Shown here piece by piece: positions 1 to 7,286 of a stretch of 13,694 nucleotides of DNA (the stretch's first letter is position 1; each line of letters starts with the position of its first letter). Where the stretch lies: contig JBGPLH010000051.1 of assembly GCA_041486365.1 (NCBI GenBank), forward strand, positions 1-13,694, read 5' to 3'. The notes under the pieces are model-generated. The model made no database searches and was not told where the DNA came from. It saw only the letters and a list, made by a program, of their open reading frames with translations. Origin of the DNA: JBGPLH01 sp041486365 [NCBI: Thermodesulfobacteriota bacterium] (GTDB lineage Bacteria > JAUYMQ01). Made by a program: the position numbers and the translations under genes.

Positions 1-7
1 CGCTCAT
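1..7 (-). CDS. 5' end of an unidentified gene running off the left edge
   Basis: On the minus strand an ATG at 7..5 overlaps the rsmB stop codon TGA (6..4) in an ATGA arrangement. A near-perfect Shine-Dalgarno, AGGAGG, sits 5 nt upstream (rsmB 3' end, about 13-18). Only the first two codons (Met-Ser) and one base are inside the window, so the product cannot be named. The overlap and strong ribosome site imply translational coupling to rsmB and membership of the htpX-rsmB transcription unit. Genes after rsmB in other bacteria are often rpe or a PASTA-domain gene, but nothing here supports either choice. Confidence 0.6.
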
Positions 8-1410
8 CCCGTCCTCCTGAACCGCGCCGCGAAGAAGGCATCGCTCCCGTGCCGGTGCGGCCAGGTCCGCAGGACTTCGCCGCAGGGCTCGCGGGAAACC
101 ACCTCCGCGAGATCCCCGCCGCGGCCTGCCCCGAGCGCCTTCCCGGCCCCTTCTAGCACAACCTCGCCGTGCCCCGCCAGGAGGTCCTCCACGACCGCGA
201 CGGTCTCCTCCGGCGTGAAGGTGCAAACGCTGTAGACGAGCACGCCGCCCGGGCGGAGCGCGCCGATCGCGGCGGCGAGGATCTCGCGCTGCAGTGCGGC
301 GAGCCGCGCGGGGGCGTCGGGCTTCACGCGCCATCGCGCGTCGGGGTTTCGCCGGAGCACGCCGAGCCCCGTGCAGGGGGCGTCGACGAGGACCCGATCG
401 AATGCCCCCAGGCCGAGCGCCGCGATCCCGCGCGCGTCGCAGGCGATGGTGCGGACGTTCGTGAGCCCCAGCCGCGCGCACAGCGACTCCACGAGCGAGA
501 GCCGCCCCGCGTGGACGTCGACGGCCAGGACCTCGCCCGCCGGGCCCACCGCCTCCGCGAGCTGCGAGACCTTTCCCCCCGGCGCGGCGCACAGATCGAG
601 CGCACGCTCGCCGGCCTCCGCGCCAACGAGCATCCCCACGAGCTGCGACGCCTCATCCTGCACGACGAACCATCCCTCCTCGAAGCCCGGGAGCGAGACC
701 ACCGGCGCGCGGGCCTCGAGCACGACCGCCTCCGGCGCGTACCGGCCCGGGGACGCCGCGATTCCCGCCGCCGAAAGCCGCGCGAGGAATTCCGCCCGCG
801 TCGCGCGGGCCCGATGGACCCGCAGCGTGAGCGGAGGAAGCGCGTTGTCCGCCTCGAGGAAGTGCATCGCCTCGTCCTCGCCGAGCTGATCGAAGAGGCG
901 CTCAACGATCCAGGGCGGGTGGGCGTGGAACGCGGCGGCGTAGCCGACGGGATCCGTGCGGGGATCGGGGTAGACCAGCTCGTCCCGCTCCCGCGCGAGG
1001 CGGCGGAGGACCGCGTTGGCGAAGCCCGTCAAGTGGGGGAGGTTCAGGGCGTGCATCGCGCGGACCGTCTCGTCGACGGCGGCCCGCGCGGGAACGCTCC
1101 GGGAGAACAGGATCTGATACGCGCCGATCCGGAGGGCGGCGCGGGCCGCGGCGGGGAGCTTTCCCGTGCCGCGGGGGACGCGCGCCTCGATCAGGTGATC
1201 AATACGCCCGCGCCAGCGCAGCGTGCCGTACACGAGGTCGGTCGCGAAGGCGCGATCCCGCGGGTCCAGGCGGGAGCGGTCCAGCGCCGCGCCCAGCGAG
1301 AGGTCCGCGTAAGCCTCCTCCGCGTCCACGCGGCGAAGGACCTCGATCGCGAGCGCCCTCGCCGATCCGTGCCATTTCGGATCGGGAGGGCGCCCGGCGG
1401 AAGTTTTCAC
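4..1410 (-). CDS. rsmB: 16S rRNA (cytosine-967-C5)-methyltransferase RsmB
   Basis: A SAM-dependent cytoplasmic enzyme that makes m5C967 in 16S rRNA during small-subunit assembly. The 468-residue product is slightly longer than typical RsmB (about 430-450). It has an N-terminal NusB-like helical domain (about residues 15-150, with the stretch RAFATDLVYGTLRWRGRID) followed by a Rossmann methyltransferase domain. The SAM-binding motif DLCAAPGGK is at 272-280. The two cysteines expected for RNA m5C methyltransferases are present: C346 in DAPCTGLG and the catalytic nucleophile C396 in YSVCTFTPEE. The start is GTG, only 10 bp after the htpX stop, with no good Shine-Dalgarno, so translation probably depends on coupling from htpX. 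The NusB-like domain separates it from RsmF/YebU-type paralogues. Assignment is firm; the modified nucleotide is inferred from the family. Confidence 0.95.
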   Translation of the reverse strand: MKTSAGRPPDPKWHGSARALAIEVLRRVDAEEAYADLSLGAALDRSRLDPRDRAFATDLVYGTLRWRGRIDHLIEARVPRGTGKLPAAARAALRIGAYQILFSRSVPARAAVDETVRAMHALNLPHLTGFANAVLRRLARERDELVYPDPRTDPVGYAAAFHAHPPWIVERLFDQLGEDEAMHFLEADNALPPLTLRVHRARATRAEFLARLSAAGIAASPGRYAPEAVVLEARAPVVSLPGFEEGWFVVQDEASQLVGMLVGAEAGERALDLCAAPGGKVSQLAEAVGPAGEVLAVDVHAGRLSLVESLCARLGLTNVRTIACDARGIAALGLGAFDRVLVDAPCTGLGVLRRNPDARWRVKPDAPARLAALQREILAAAIGALRPGGVLVYSVCTFTPEETVAVVEDLLAGHGEVVLEGAGKALGAGRGGDLAEVVSREPCGEVLRTWPHRHGSDAFFAARFRRTG

Positions 1411-1420
1411 GAATGTCCGG

Positions 1421-2281
1421 TCAGGGGTTGGTGAGGATCTGGTGTTCCATCTCGCGCAGCCGCTTCACGCGCTCCTCGGTGGGAGGGTGCGTGCTGAACA
1501 GCTTCATGATCCCGCCGCCGACCAGGGGGTTCACGATGAACATGTGGGCGGTCGATGGATTGACGTGCTCCATCGGGATCGCCTCGCTGGCCTGCTGCAG
1601 CTTGAGCAGCGCGCTCGCCAGCGCCTCCGGATCGTGGGTGAGCCTGGCGCCGCCCGCGTCCGCGCTGAACTCCCGCGTGCGCGAGATCGCGAGCTGGATC
1701 AGCATGGCCGCGAAGGAGACCACGATGCTCACGAGGAACGCGAAGAGGACGTTGCCGCCCCGGTTGTTCGAATCGTTCCCGCCCAGGATCGCGCCCCAGC
1801 GGAACATGGTCCCGAGGTAGGAGATCGCGCCGGCGATGGTGGCGGCCACGCTCGAGATGAGGATGTCGCGGTTGAACACGTGGGAAAGCTCGTGGCCGAT
1901 CACGCCGGTCAGCTCTCGCCGATCGAGGATCCGGAGAATGCCCTGCGTCACGGCGACCGCCGCGTGGTGCGGGTTGCGCCCCGTGGCGAAGGCGTTCGGG
2001 GTCTCGCTGGGGATGAGGTACACCCGGGGCATCGGAACGGCCGCGCGCTGGGCGAGGTCTGCGACAATCGAGAACAGCTCCGGCGCCTCCGCCTCCGTCA
2101 CCTCCTTCGCGCCGTACATGCGGAGCACGATCTTGTCGCTCCACCAGTAGCTCACGAAGTTGATGGCGCCCGCAATGAGGAGCGCGAACGTCGCGCCCTG
2201 CCGCCCGCCCAGCATCTGGCCCAGCGCCACCAGCAGCGCGGACAGTGCGATGAGCAGGAACGCGGTCTTGAATCGGTTCAT
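1421..2281 (-). CDS. htpX: Zinc metalloprotease HtpX (M48 family)
   Basis: An inner-membrane, zinc-dependent endopeptidase of peptidase family M48B, known for membrane-protein quality control alongside FtsH. The 286 residues match the usual family length (280-295). There are two N-terminal transmembrane segments (about 6-24 and 31-47), then the zinc-binding HExxH motif H130-E-L-S-H134, two more hydrophobic segments (about 145-165 and 178-199), and the third zinc ligand E204 in [11 protein letters not shown]. The ATG start at 2281 has GGAGG about 9 nt upstream. The gene is separated from fmt by 84 bp carrying its own promoter-like sequence, and it runs into rsmB after 10 bp, so htpX appears to lead a small operon. 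The short HtpX C-terminus ([19 protein letters not shown]) is characteristic of the family. Confidence 0.95.
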   Translation of the reverse strand: MNRFKTAFLLIALSALLVALGQMLGGRQGATFALLIAGAINFVSYWWSDKIVLRMYGAKEVTEAEAPELFSIVADLAQRAAVPMPRVYLIPSETPNAFATGRNPHHAAVAVTQGILRILDRRELTGVIGHELSHVFNRDILISSVAATIAGAISYLGTMFRWGAILGGNDSNNRGGNVLFAFLVSIVVSFAAMLIQLAISRTREFSADAGGARLTHDPEALASALLKLQQASEAIPMEHVNPSTAHMFIVNPLVGGGIMKLFSTHPPTEERVKRLREMEHQILTNP

Positions 2282-2320
2282 GATGATTGCCTCCCCGGTG
2301 CCCTCTTGGGTTCGCGAGGG

Positions 2321-2349
2321 AATATAGGGCCATGCCCTCGGGCAATCAA
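2321..2349 (-). promoter_or_regulatory. Putative sigma70-type promoter of htpX-rsmB
   Basis: On the minus strand TTGATT (2349..2344) is separated by exactly 17 bp from TATATT (2326..2321), matching the -35/-10 consensus at 4 and 5 of 6 positions. It is an AT-rich patch in very GC-rich surroundings. Expected transcription start is about 2314, leaving a 5' leader of about 33 nt that contains the htpX GGAGG ribosome site. The spacer includes GC-rich self-complementary sequence (GCCC...GGGC), so local structure is possible. This is sequence inference only. Confidence 0.55.
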
Positions 2350-2365
2350 CGGGCCCGGGCCGTCC

Positions 2366-3304
2366 CTAGCCGCCGTCGAGCACCGAGCCTTCCTCGATGC
2401 GCGCGCCCCGGAGGAACTCTCCGGCGGGCAAGCGCCGCTTTCCCTCGGCCTGGATCTCCGTCAGGAGCACCGCCCGGCCATCGCCCGCGGCGACCAGGAT
2501 CCCCGCGCCGTCGGCGCGAAGCACGGTTCCGGGGGCCGCGGTTGCGAGCGTCCCCGCTTCCCGGGCCTCCCACACCTTGAGGACCTTCCCCGCGTCCCGG
2601 GTGAACGCGCCGGGCCGCGGCGTCGCCGCGCGCACGCGATCCACGACGGCCCGCGCCGGTTCTTCCCAGCGGATCCGGCCGTCCTCCTTCGTGAGACGCG
2701 GAGCGAGCGTCGCGCGGGTGTGATCCTGCGGACGGCGCGTGATCCGTCCCGCCGCGAGCGCGTCAATCGTCTCGACGAGCAGCTCCGCCCCGACCCGCGC
2801 GAGCCGGGCTTCGAGGCTGCCCGCGGTCTCGCCCGGCGCCATCGGCACCTCGCGCGCCAGGAGGATGTCCCCCTCGTCCATCCGCTCGTTCATGAACATC
2901 GTCGTGATCCCCGTCACCGTCTCGCCCGCAAGGATCGCCCGCTGAATAGGCGCGGCCCCCCGGTACTTCGGGAGCAGGCTCGCGTGGACGTTCACGCAGC
3001 CCCGGGGCGGCAGCATGAGCAGCGGACGCGGGAGGATCTGGCCGAAGGCCGTCACCGCGATGAGATCGGAAGCGAGGGCGGAAAGCTCGGGCAGGAACGC
3101 GGGGTCGCGCACGTGGGCGGGCTGGAGCACCGGGATCCCGAGGCGCCGGGCGGCCTGCGCGGCGGGCGGCGGGGAGGGCGCCAGGCCGCGGCCGCGCGGG
3201 CGATCGGGTTGGGTCACCACGGCGAGGACCTCGTGCCCCGCGGCCACGAGCGCCTCGAGGGAGGGCACGGCGAACTCCGGCGTTCCCATGAAGACGATTC
3301 GCAA
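2366..3304 (-). CDS. fmt: Methionyl-tRNA formyltransferase
   Basis: Transfers a formyl group from 10-formyl-tetrahydrofolate to Met-tRNA(fMet), the initiator for bacterial translation. The chosen start is TTG at 3304, because the reading begins there with the canonical (M)RIVFMGTPEFAVPSLEAL and GGAGG lies 5 nt upstream; the open frame continues further upstream but without family similarity. Length is then 312 residues, as usual. N-terminal Rossmann-like formyl-transferase domain: the VTQPDRPRGRG loop is at about 30-40 and the catalytic residues N105 and H107 lie in GCVNVHASLLPKYRGAAPIQ, with D146 in MDEGDIL. The C-terminal OB-like tRNA-binding domain covers about 205-312. It lies 101 bp downstream of def, with a strong inverted repeat between them, and is followed by htpX. 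Confidence 0.95.
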   Translation of the reverse strand: MRIVFMGTPEFAVPSLEALVAAGHEVLAVVTQPDRPRGRGLAPSPPPAAQAARRLGIPVLQPAHVRDPAFLPELSALASDLIAVTAFGQILPRPLLMLPPRGCVNVHASLLPKYRGAAPIQRAILAGETVTGITTMFMNERMDEGDILLAREVPMAPGETAGSLEARLARVGAELLVETIDALAAGRITRRPQDHTRATLAPRLTKEDGRIRWEEPARAVVDRVRAATPRPGAFTRDAGKVLKVWEAREAGTLATAAPGTVLRADGAGILVAAGDGRAVLLTEIQAEGKRRLPAGEFLRGARIEEGSVLDGG

Positions 3305-3353
3305 CGCTGCCTCCAAACCTGGCCGTCCCGTCGCGCGAGGGCCCCCGAACACG

Positions 3354-3384
3354 AAAGGCGATCCGGGCCGGCCGGATCGCCTTT
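3354..3384 (-). terminator. Strong inverted repeat / candidate terminator or attenuator between def and fmt
   Basis: A perfect 13-bp stem (arms 3354-3366 and 3372-3384, AAAGGCGATCCGG and its complement) with a 5-nt loop. Because the arms begin and end in A3/T3-4, it has terminator-like form in both directions. On the minus strand it begins about 21 nt after the def stop and ends about 45 nt before the fmt Shine-Dalgarno. The T-run after the stem is short (TTT then CGTGTTC), so termination may be partial. I see no convincing separate promoter for fmt, so read-through would be needed for its expression. Confidence 0.6.
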
Positions 3385-3405
3385 TCTCGCCGGGTCGCGG
3401 GCCGG

Positions 3406-3915
3406 CTAGCTTTCCCGCGCGAGTTCCTTCTTCCGGCGCTTCACGTAGAGCCCGCGCTTGAGCGTGCTCAGGCGATCGATGAAGAGCATTCCGTTCAGGT
3501 GATCGACCTCGTGCTGGAAGCACACCGCGTGCAGCCCCTCCGCCTCCACCTCGACCGGCTTGCCGTCCTCGTCGAGCGCCGCGAGGACGACGTGGGATGC
3601 GCGCTGCACCTCGGCGCCGTATTCGGGCACGGAGAGGCATCCCTCCTCGATCTTGATCTTCCCGGAGGACGCCACGATCTCGGGGTTGATGTACGCGCGG
3701 GGGTGACGGTCCTTGTCCCGCCACTCCACGTCCACCACGATCACGCGGAGCGATATGCCGACCTGCGGCGCGGCCAGGCCGATCCCGGGGGCGTCGTACA
3801 TCGTGTCGATCATGTCGCGGACGAGCGTGCGGATCTCCTCCGTGATCGTCTTCACGGGCCGGGCGACCTTCTTCAGCACGGGGTCGGGGAACTGGACGAT
3901 GCGGAGGATGGCCAT
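3406..3915 (-). CDS. def: Peptide deformylase
   Basis: A metalloenzyme (usually Fe2+) that removes the N-formyl group from nascent proteins, acting at the ribosome exit. The 169-residue length is typical. All three family motifs are present: motif I GIGLAAPQ (44-51), motif II EGCLS with the metal ligand C93, and motif III HEVDH with ligands H135 and H139 and catalytic E136. The C-terminal basic helix (about 152-166, KRGLYVKRRKKEL) matches the ribosome-contacting helix of type 1 enzymes. ATG start with an AGGAAAG ribosome site just upstream. It follows priA by 55 bp and precedes fmt, the usual partner that adds the formyl group it removes. Confidence 0.97.
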   Translation of the reverse strand: MAILRIVQFPDPVLKKVARPVKTITEEIRTLVRDMIDTMYDAPGIGLAAPQVGISLRVIVVDVEWRDKDRHPRAYINPEIVASSGKIKIEEGCLSVPEYGAEVQRASHVVLAALDEDGKPVEVEAEGLHAVCFQHEVDHLNGMLFIDRLSTLKRGLYVKRRKKELARES

Positions 3916-3937
3916 GCGCCTTTCCTGATCACGAAGA

Positions 3938-3955
3938 CCGGCCCCGCGGGGCCGG
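3938..3955. repeat. 18-bp perfect GC palindrome between priA and def
   Basis: The 55-bp gap between the priA stop and def start holds a perfect palindrome (CCGGCCCC-GCGGGGCCGG), able to form a 7-bp stem with a CGCG loop. On the minus strand it is followed by TCTTCGTG, too poor in T for a confident intrinsic terminator, and it ends only about 22 nt before the def ATG. It might be a weak terminator or an mRNA stability element. The core CCCCGCGGGG recurs at 7212-7221, also in an intergenic position. Confidence 0.4.
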
Positions 3956-3970
3956 CGAAAAGCGGCGGGA

Positions 3971-6250
3971 CTATACCATGCCCGCCGGATCGACGTCCAC
4001 GGCGAGGGTCGCGCCTCCCTTGCCCGCGCGCCGCCCCACGCGCGCGAGAACCCCCCGCGCCACGCGCCGCAGCGCCGCCGGCGCGTCGCCCTTGAGGAGC
4101 ACCTGCCAGCGCCATCGGTTGCGAAGGCGCGGCATCACCGCGGGCGCCGGGCCGAGCACCTCGATGGACGGGTCTTCTCGGGCAAGCTCGCGGGCGGCCT
4201 GTGCGCACCGGCGCGCCGCTTCCTCCGCAGCCTCCGCCGTGGACGCCGAGATCCGGAAGTTCACGAGCCGGCAGAAGGGAGGCCAGCGCGGCTCGCGCCG
4301 GTGGGCAAGCTCCTCCGCGTAGAAGCCCGCGTCATCGTGGGCCTGGACGCGGGCCAGGCAGGCATTGTCGGGATCGTGCGTCTGGATCAGCACGACCCCC
4401 GCGAGATCCCCCCGGCCCGCGCGGCCGGCCACCTGCGTCAGCAACTGGAACGTGCGCTCCGTTGCCCTGAAATCGGGGAACCAGAGACTCGACTCCGCCG
4501 CGATCACGCCGACGAGCGTCACGCCGGGGAAGTCGTGCCCCTTGGCCACCATCTGCGTCCCGACGAGGACGTCCACCTCCCGGGCGCGCAGCCGCGACAG
4601 GATCGCCTCCTGCGCGCCGCGACGCTCCACCGTGTCACGGTCCAGGCGCGCCGTGCGCGCGCCCGGGACCGCGCGGCGCACCTCCTCCTCCACCTGCTGC
4701 GTCCCGATCCCGCGCGCCTCGGCCCCCGGCCCGCCACAGCCCGGGCAGGCGCCGGGACACGGATCGTGGAAGTCGCAGGCGTGGCAGCGCAGTCCCCGAG
4801 ACCGCGCATCGCCGGCCGTGTGCAACACCAGCGCGATGTCGCAGTTGGGGCAGCGGAAGACGTGGCCGCAGTCCCGGCAGAAGAGGTGCGTGGCGTAGCC
4901 GCGGCGGTTCAGGAAGAGGATCGCCTGCTCGCCCCGCGCCACGGTGGCCTCGAGCGATTCCCGCAGGGCCCGGGACAGCGCCGGCGGCCGGGCGCCGTAC
5001 GCCGACTCCCGGCGCATGTCGACGATCTCGATCTTCGGGAGCGGGCGGGAGAGCACGCGCTCGGGGAGCACGAGCTTCTCGTAGCGCCCCGCCTGCGCGT
5101 TGTGGAGGCTCTCGAGCGAGGGCGTGGCGGATCCCAGCAGGGCCACCGCCGACTCCATCTTCGCCCGCATCACCGCCACGTCGCGCGCCTGGTAGGGGAG
5201 GCCCTCCTCCTGCTTGTAGGAGCCGTCGTGCTCCTCGTCGACGATCACCGCTCCCACCCGCTCGAGCGGCGCGAAGACCGCCGAGCGCGCGCCGATCACG
5301 ATGGGGAGATCGCCCCGGCGGATCCGGCGCCACTGGTCCGCCCGCTGCCGGTCCGTGAGCCCCGAGTGCTGCACCGCCACGCGATCGCCGAAGCGGGCGC
5401 GAAAGCGTGCGACGAGCTGGGGCGTGAGCGCGATCTCGGGGACCAGCACCAGCGCGCCCGCGCCCCGATCGATCGCGCCCGCGATCACCCGCAGGTAGAC
5501 CTCCGTCTTGCCGCTCCCCGTGGCGCCGTGCAGGAGGAACGCTCCGAAGCGACCCTCCGCGAGGACGGCGCCGACGCGCGCGATGGCCTGCGCCTGGGGC
5601 GGCGTCGCCTCCGGGGGCGTGTCGCGGGCCGCGATCGCTCCCTCGAAGGGGTCCGCCATGCGCTCCTCGCGATCGCTCGCGGCCAGCCCACGCCGCTCGA
5701 GCGCCCGGAGCGCATCCACGCGCACGCCCGCGCTGCGCGGGATCTCGTCCTGGCGGACGGGGCCCTGGGGGGCGAGCCATGCGAGCGCGGCCGCCTGTGC
5801 GGGGGCCCGCCGGAGGGACGCGAGCGCCTCGTCCAGCGCGCTCGTCCCGAGAGTGGCCCGCCAGAGGATCCGCTCGGACCGCGCGGTCACGCGACTCGCG
5901 AGGAGCAAGGACGGCAGGGCGGCGCGAAGTGTCTGCCCGAGCGGGTGGAGGTAGTAGTCGGCCGTCCAGCGGAGGAGATCGAGGAGCGTCGGTGGGAGCG
6001 CGGGCTCGCCGGGGTCGAGCAGATCGAGAAGGTCGCGGATCGCGTCGGGCGGCGCGGAAGCACCGGCCGGCGGCTCGCCGAGCGCGATGCCAGTCAGGCG
6101 GCGCCGCCCGAAGGGGACGAGCACGCGCGCGCCGGGGCGGACGCGCCCGGCGAGATCGGGCCCGATCCGGTAGGTGAAGCTCCCCTCGACGGGCGCGAGC
6201 ACGGCCACGTCGCAGAGACCGGCGGGGAGGCCGGCAGCCTGCGCAGGCAT
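3971..6250 (-). CDS. priA: Primosomal replication restart helicase PriA
   Basis: A superfamily 2 3'-5' DNA helicase that recognises stalled forks and reloads the replicative helicase. From the ATG at 6250 it is 759 residues. Order: N-terminal 3'-end-binding domain (LCDVAVLAPVEGSFTYRI onward, about 1-110), linker/winged-helix region, Walker A GATGSGKT (242-249), Walker B DEEH (338-341), then a zinc-binding insertion with eight cysteines between C458 and C505 (CRDC, CPNC, CHAC, CPGACPGC). Helicase lobe 2 carries GTQMVAKGHDFPGVTLVGV and VAGRAGRGDLAGVV. The ATG has AGGA 9 nt upstream. An in-frame GTG at 6271 preceded by TATCCT with 7-nt spacing is an alternative, leaderless start giving 766 residues. 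No key motif is missing. Confidence 0.95.
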   Translation of the reverse strand: MPAQAAGLPAGLCDVAVLAPVEGSFTYRIGPDLAGRVRPGARVLVPFGRRRLTGIALGEPPAGASAPPDAIRDLLDLLDPGEPALPPTLLDLLRWTADYYLHPLGQTLRAALPSLLLASRVTARSERILWRATLGTSALDEALASLRRAPAQAAALAWLAPQGPVRQDEIPRSAGVRVDALRALERRGLAASDREERMADPFEGAIAARDTPPEATPPQAQAIARVGAVLAEGRFGAFLLHGATGSGKTEVYLRVIAGAIDRGAGALVLVPEIALTPQLVARFRARFGDRVAVQHSGLTDRQRADQWRRIRRGDLPIVIGARSAVFAPLERVGAVIVDEEHDGSYKQEEGLPYQARDVAVMRAKMESAVALLGSATPSLESLHNAQAGRYEKLVLPERVLSRPLPKIEIVDMRRESAYGARPPALSRALRESLEATVARGEQAILFLNRRGYATHLFCRDCGHVFRCPNCDIALVLHTAGDARSRGLRCHACDFHDPCPGACPGCGGPGAEARGIGTQQVEEEVRRAVPGARTARLDRDTVERRGAQEAILSRLRAREVDVLVGTQMVAKGHDFPGVTLVGVIAAESSLWFPDFRATERTFQLLTQVAGRAGRGDLAGVVLIQTHDPDNACLARVQAHDDAGFYAEELAHRREPRWPPFCRLVNFRISASTAEAAEEAARRCAQAARELAREDPSIEVLGPAPAVMPRLRNRWRWQVLLKGDAPAALRRVARGVLARVGRRAGKGGATLAVDVDPAGMV

Positions 6251-6311
6251 CAGTCGATGTCCTCGGCTCACGGTGGGAAGGATAGAACGGGGACGGGACA
6301 GGCGGCGCCCC

Positions 6312-7169
6312 TCAGAGCCAGATGCTCCTGCGCTTCTTCAGCAGGTCCTTGAGCATCCGCGAGATCGCCGCCTTCACCTGACCGACCTTGGCCTCGATCT
6401 TCTCGTCGTCGGCGTCGGGATCCCCGCGAAAGCGCATCGGCTCGCCGAACTGGATGTGGAACTTGGCAGGGAAGGGGATCATGCCGAGCGGACCGAGCCA
6501 GGGGAACGTGATCGTGAGCGGGAAGGCGGGCGAATCCGTCAGGCGCGCGAGCAGCTTCGACGTGGCGATGCCCGGCGACTGCTCCTCCGACCCGACGATC
6601 GCCGTCGGCACGATCGGCGAGTCCGTCTCGAGCGCCAGCCGCATGAACCCCAGGCCGAAGCGCTGGAGCTGGTAGCGCTTCGCGTAGGTCTTCACGAATC
6701 CCCGGTGCCCCTCCGGGAAGACCATCAGCGCCTCTTCCAGCTCGAGCATGCGCCGCGCGTTCTCGGGGCGCCCGACCACGGAGCCCATCCGGTGCATGAA
6801 GATGTTGAACCAGGGGATCGTGGGGAGGAAGAACTCGCCCATGCCGCGCAGGGCCCGCGGCGGATTGCCCTCCATGAAGGTGGCCATCCCGGCCATCGCG
6901 CCGTCCCAGGCGAAGGTGTTCCCGGCGTGATTGGGGATGACGAGCATGCGGCCCGGAAGCAGGTTTTCCGCCCCCGTGACTTCGACCCGAAACCAGTACC
7001 TGTAGAAGAGCCCCGCCGCGAGCACGAAGGGCTTCGACCAGCTCGGGCTGTAGCCCCAGGGATCGTAGCCGTACTCGTTGATCATGCGGGAGGGGAGGAG
7101 CGAGATGCGCTTGTCGATCTCGCCCGAAAGCTCCTTGATGGCCTCGGGAGTCGGGATTTCGAAACGCAT
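6312..7169 (-). CDS. MGAT-like lysophospholipid acyltransferase family protein
   Basis: A probable membrane-associated acyltransferase of the LPLAT superfamily; the acyl donor and acceptor cannot be told from sequence. From the ATG at 7169 it has 285 residues. Motif I reads NHAGNTFAWDG, with the His-Asp spacing longer than the classic HX4D, as in the MGAT/phytyl-ester-synthase-like branch. The region GRMLVIPNHAGNTFAWDG is followed by motif III, FPEGHRGFVKTYAKRYQLQRFGLGF, and motif IV, SPIVPTAIVGSEE. The long conserved stretch after EGHRG is typical of this branch and differs from PlsC. AAGGAAGG lies 4 nt before this ATG; an upstream in-frame ATG at 7199 lacks a ribosome site but could be a leaderless start. 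It sits between the amidotransferase and priA (61 bp from the priA ATG). The functional link to its neighbours is unknown. Confidence 0.85.
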   Translation of the reverse strand: MRFEIPTPEAIKELSGEIDKRISLLPSRMINEYGYDPWGYSPSWSKPFVLAAGLFYRYWFRVEVTGAENLLPGRMLVIPNHAGNTFAWDGAMAGMATFMEGNPPRALRGMGEFFLPTIPWFNIFMHRMGSVVGRPENARRMLELEEALMVFPEGHRGFVKTYAKRYQLQRFGLGFMRLALETDSPIVPTAIVGSEEQSPGIATSKLLARLTDSPAFPLTITFPWLGPLGMIPFPAKFHIQFGEPMRFRGDPDADDEKIEAKVGQVKAAISRMLKDLLKKRRSIWL

Positions 7170-7210
7170 GGAACCTTCCTTCGCGGTCGTCCTGGCCATG
7201 CGCCAGACTA

Positions 7211-7222
7211 GCCCCGCGGGGC
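7211..7222. repeat. 12-bp GC palindrome
   Basis: GCCCCGCGGGGC is a perfect palindrome in the 87-bp gap upstream of the acyltransferase. It shares the core CCCCGCGGGG with the larger palindrome between priA and def. It lies in the spacer between possible -35 (TTGTGA) and -10 (TAGTCT) elements on the minus strand, so a role in promoter structure is conceivable but unproven. Confidence 0.3.
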
Positions 7223-7238
7223 GATTTTCACAACGAGT

Positions 7239-7274
7239 GGGGCGAGCAGCGGGGCGAGCGACGGGGCAGGCGGC
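7239..7274. repeat. Three tandem copies of a 12-bp imperfect repeat
   Basis: Three adjacent 12-bp units, GGGGCGAGCAGC, GGGGCGAGCGAC and GGGGCAGGCGGC, fill part of the gap between the amidotransferase stop and the acyltransferase. The first two differ at two positions and the third is more degenerate. In such a GC-rich genome this may be simple low-complexity drift. Confidence 0.4.
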
Positions 7275-7286
7275 GCGGCGGGCGTC

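Noticed and set aside
1407-2345. A 312-codon minus-strand frame over htpX
   Set aside because: It is in another frame of the htpX gene, Arg/Gly/His/Pro-rich with no family motifs, whereas the htpX frame has HELSH and membrane segments.
1442-3409. A 655-codon plus-strand open frame opposite htpX, fmt and def
   Set aside because: Antisense shadow typical of high-GC DNA; it spans three well-supported genes and the intergenic gaps, and the composition is highly charged and low in complexity.
4301-6352. A 683-codon plus-strand open frame opposite priA
   Set aside because: Antisense shadow of priA; all helicase and zinc motifs are on the minus strand.
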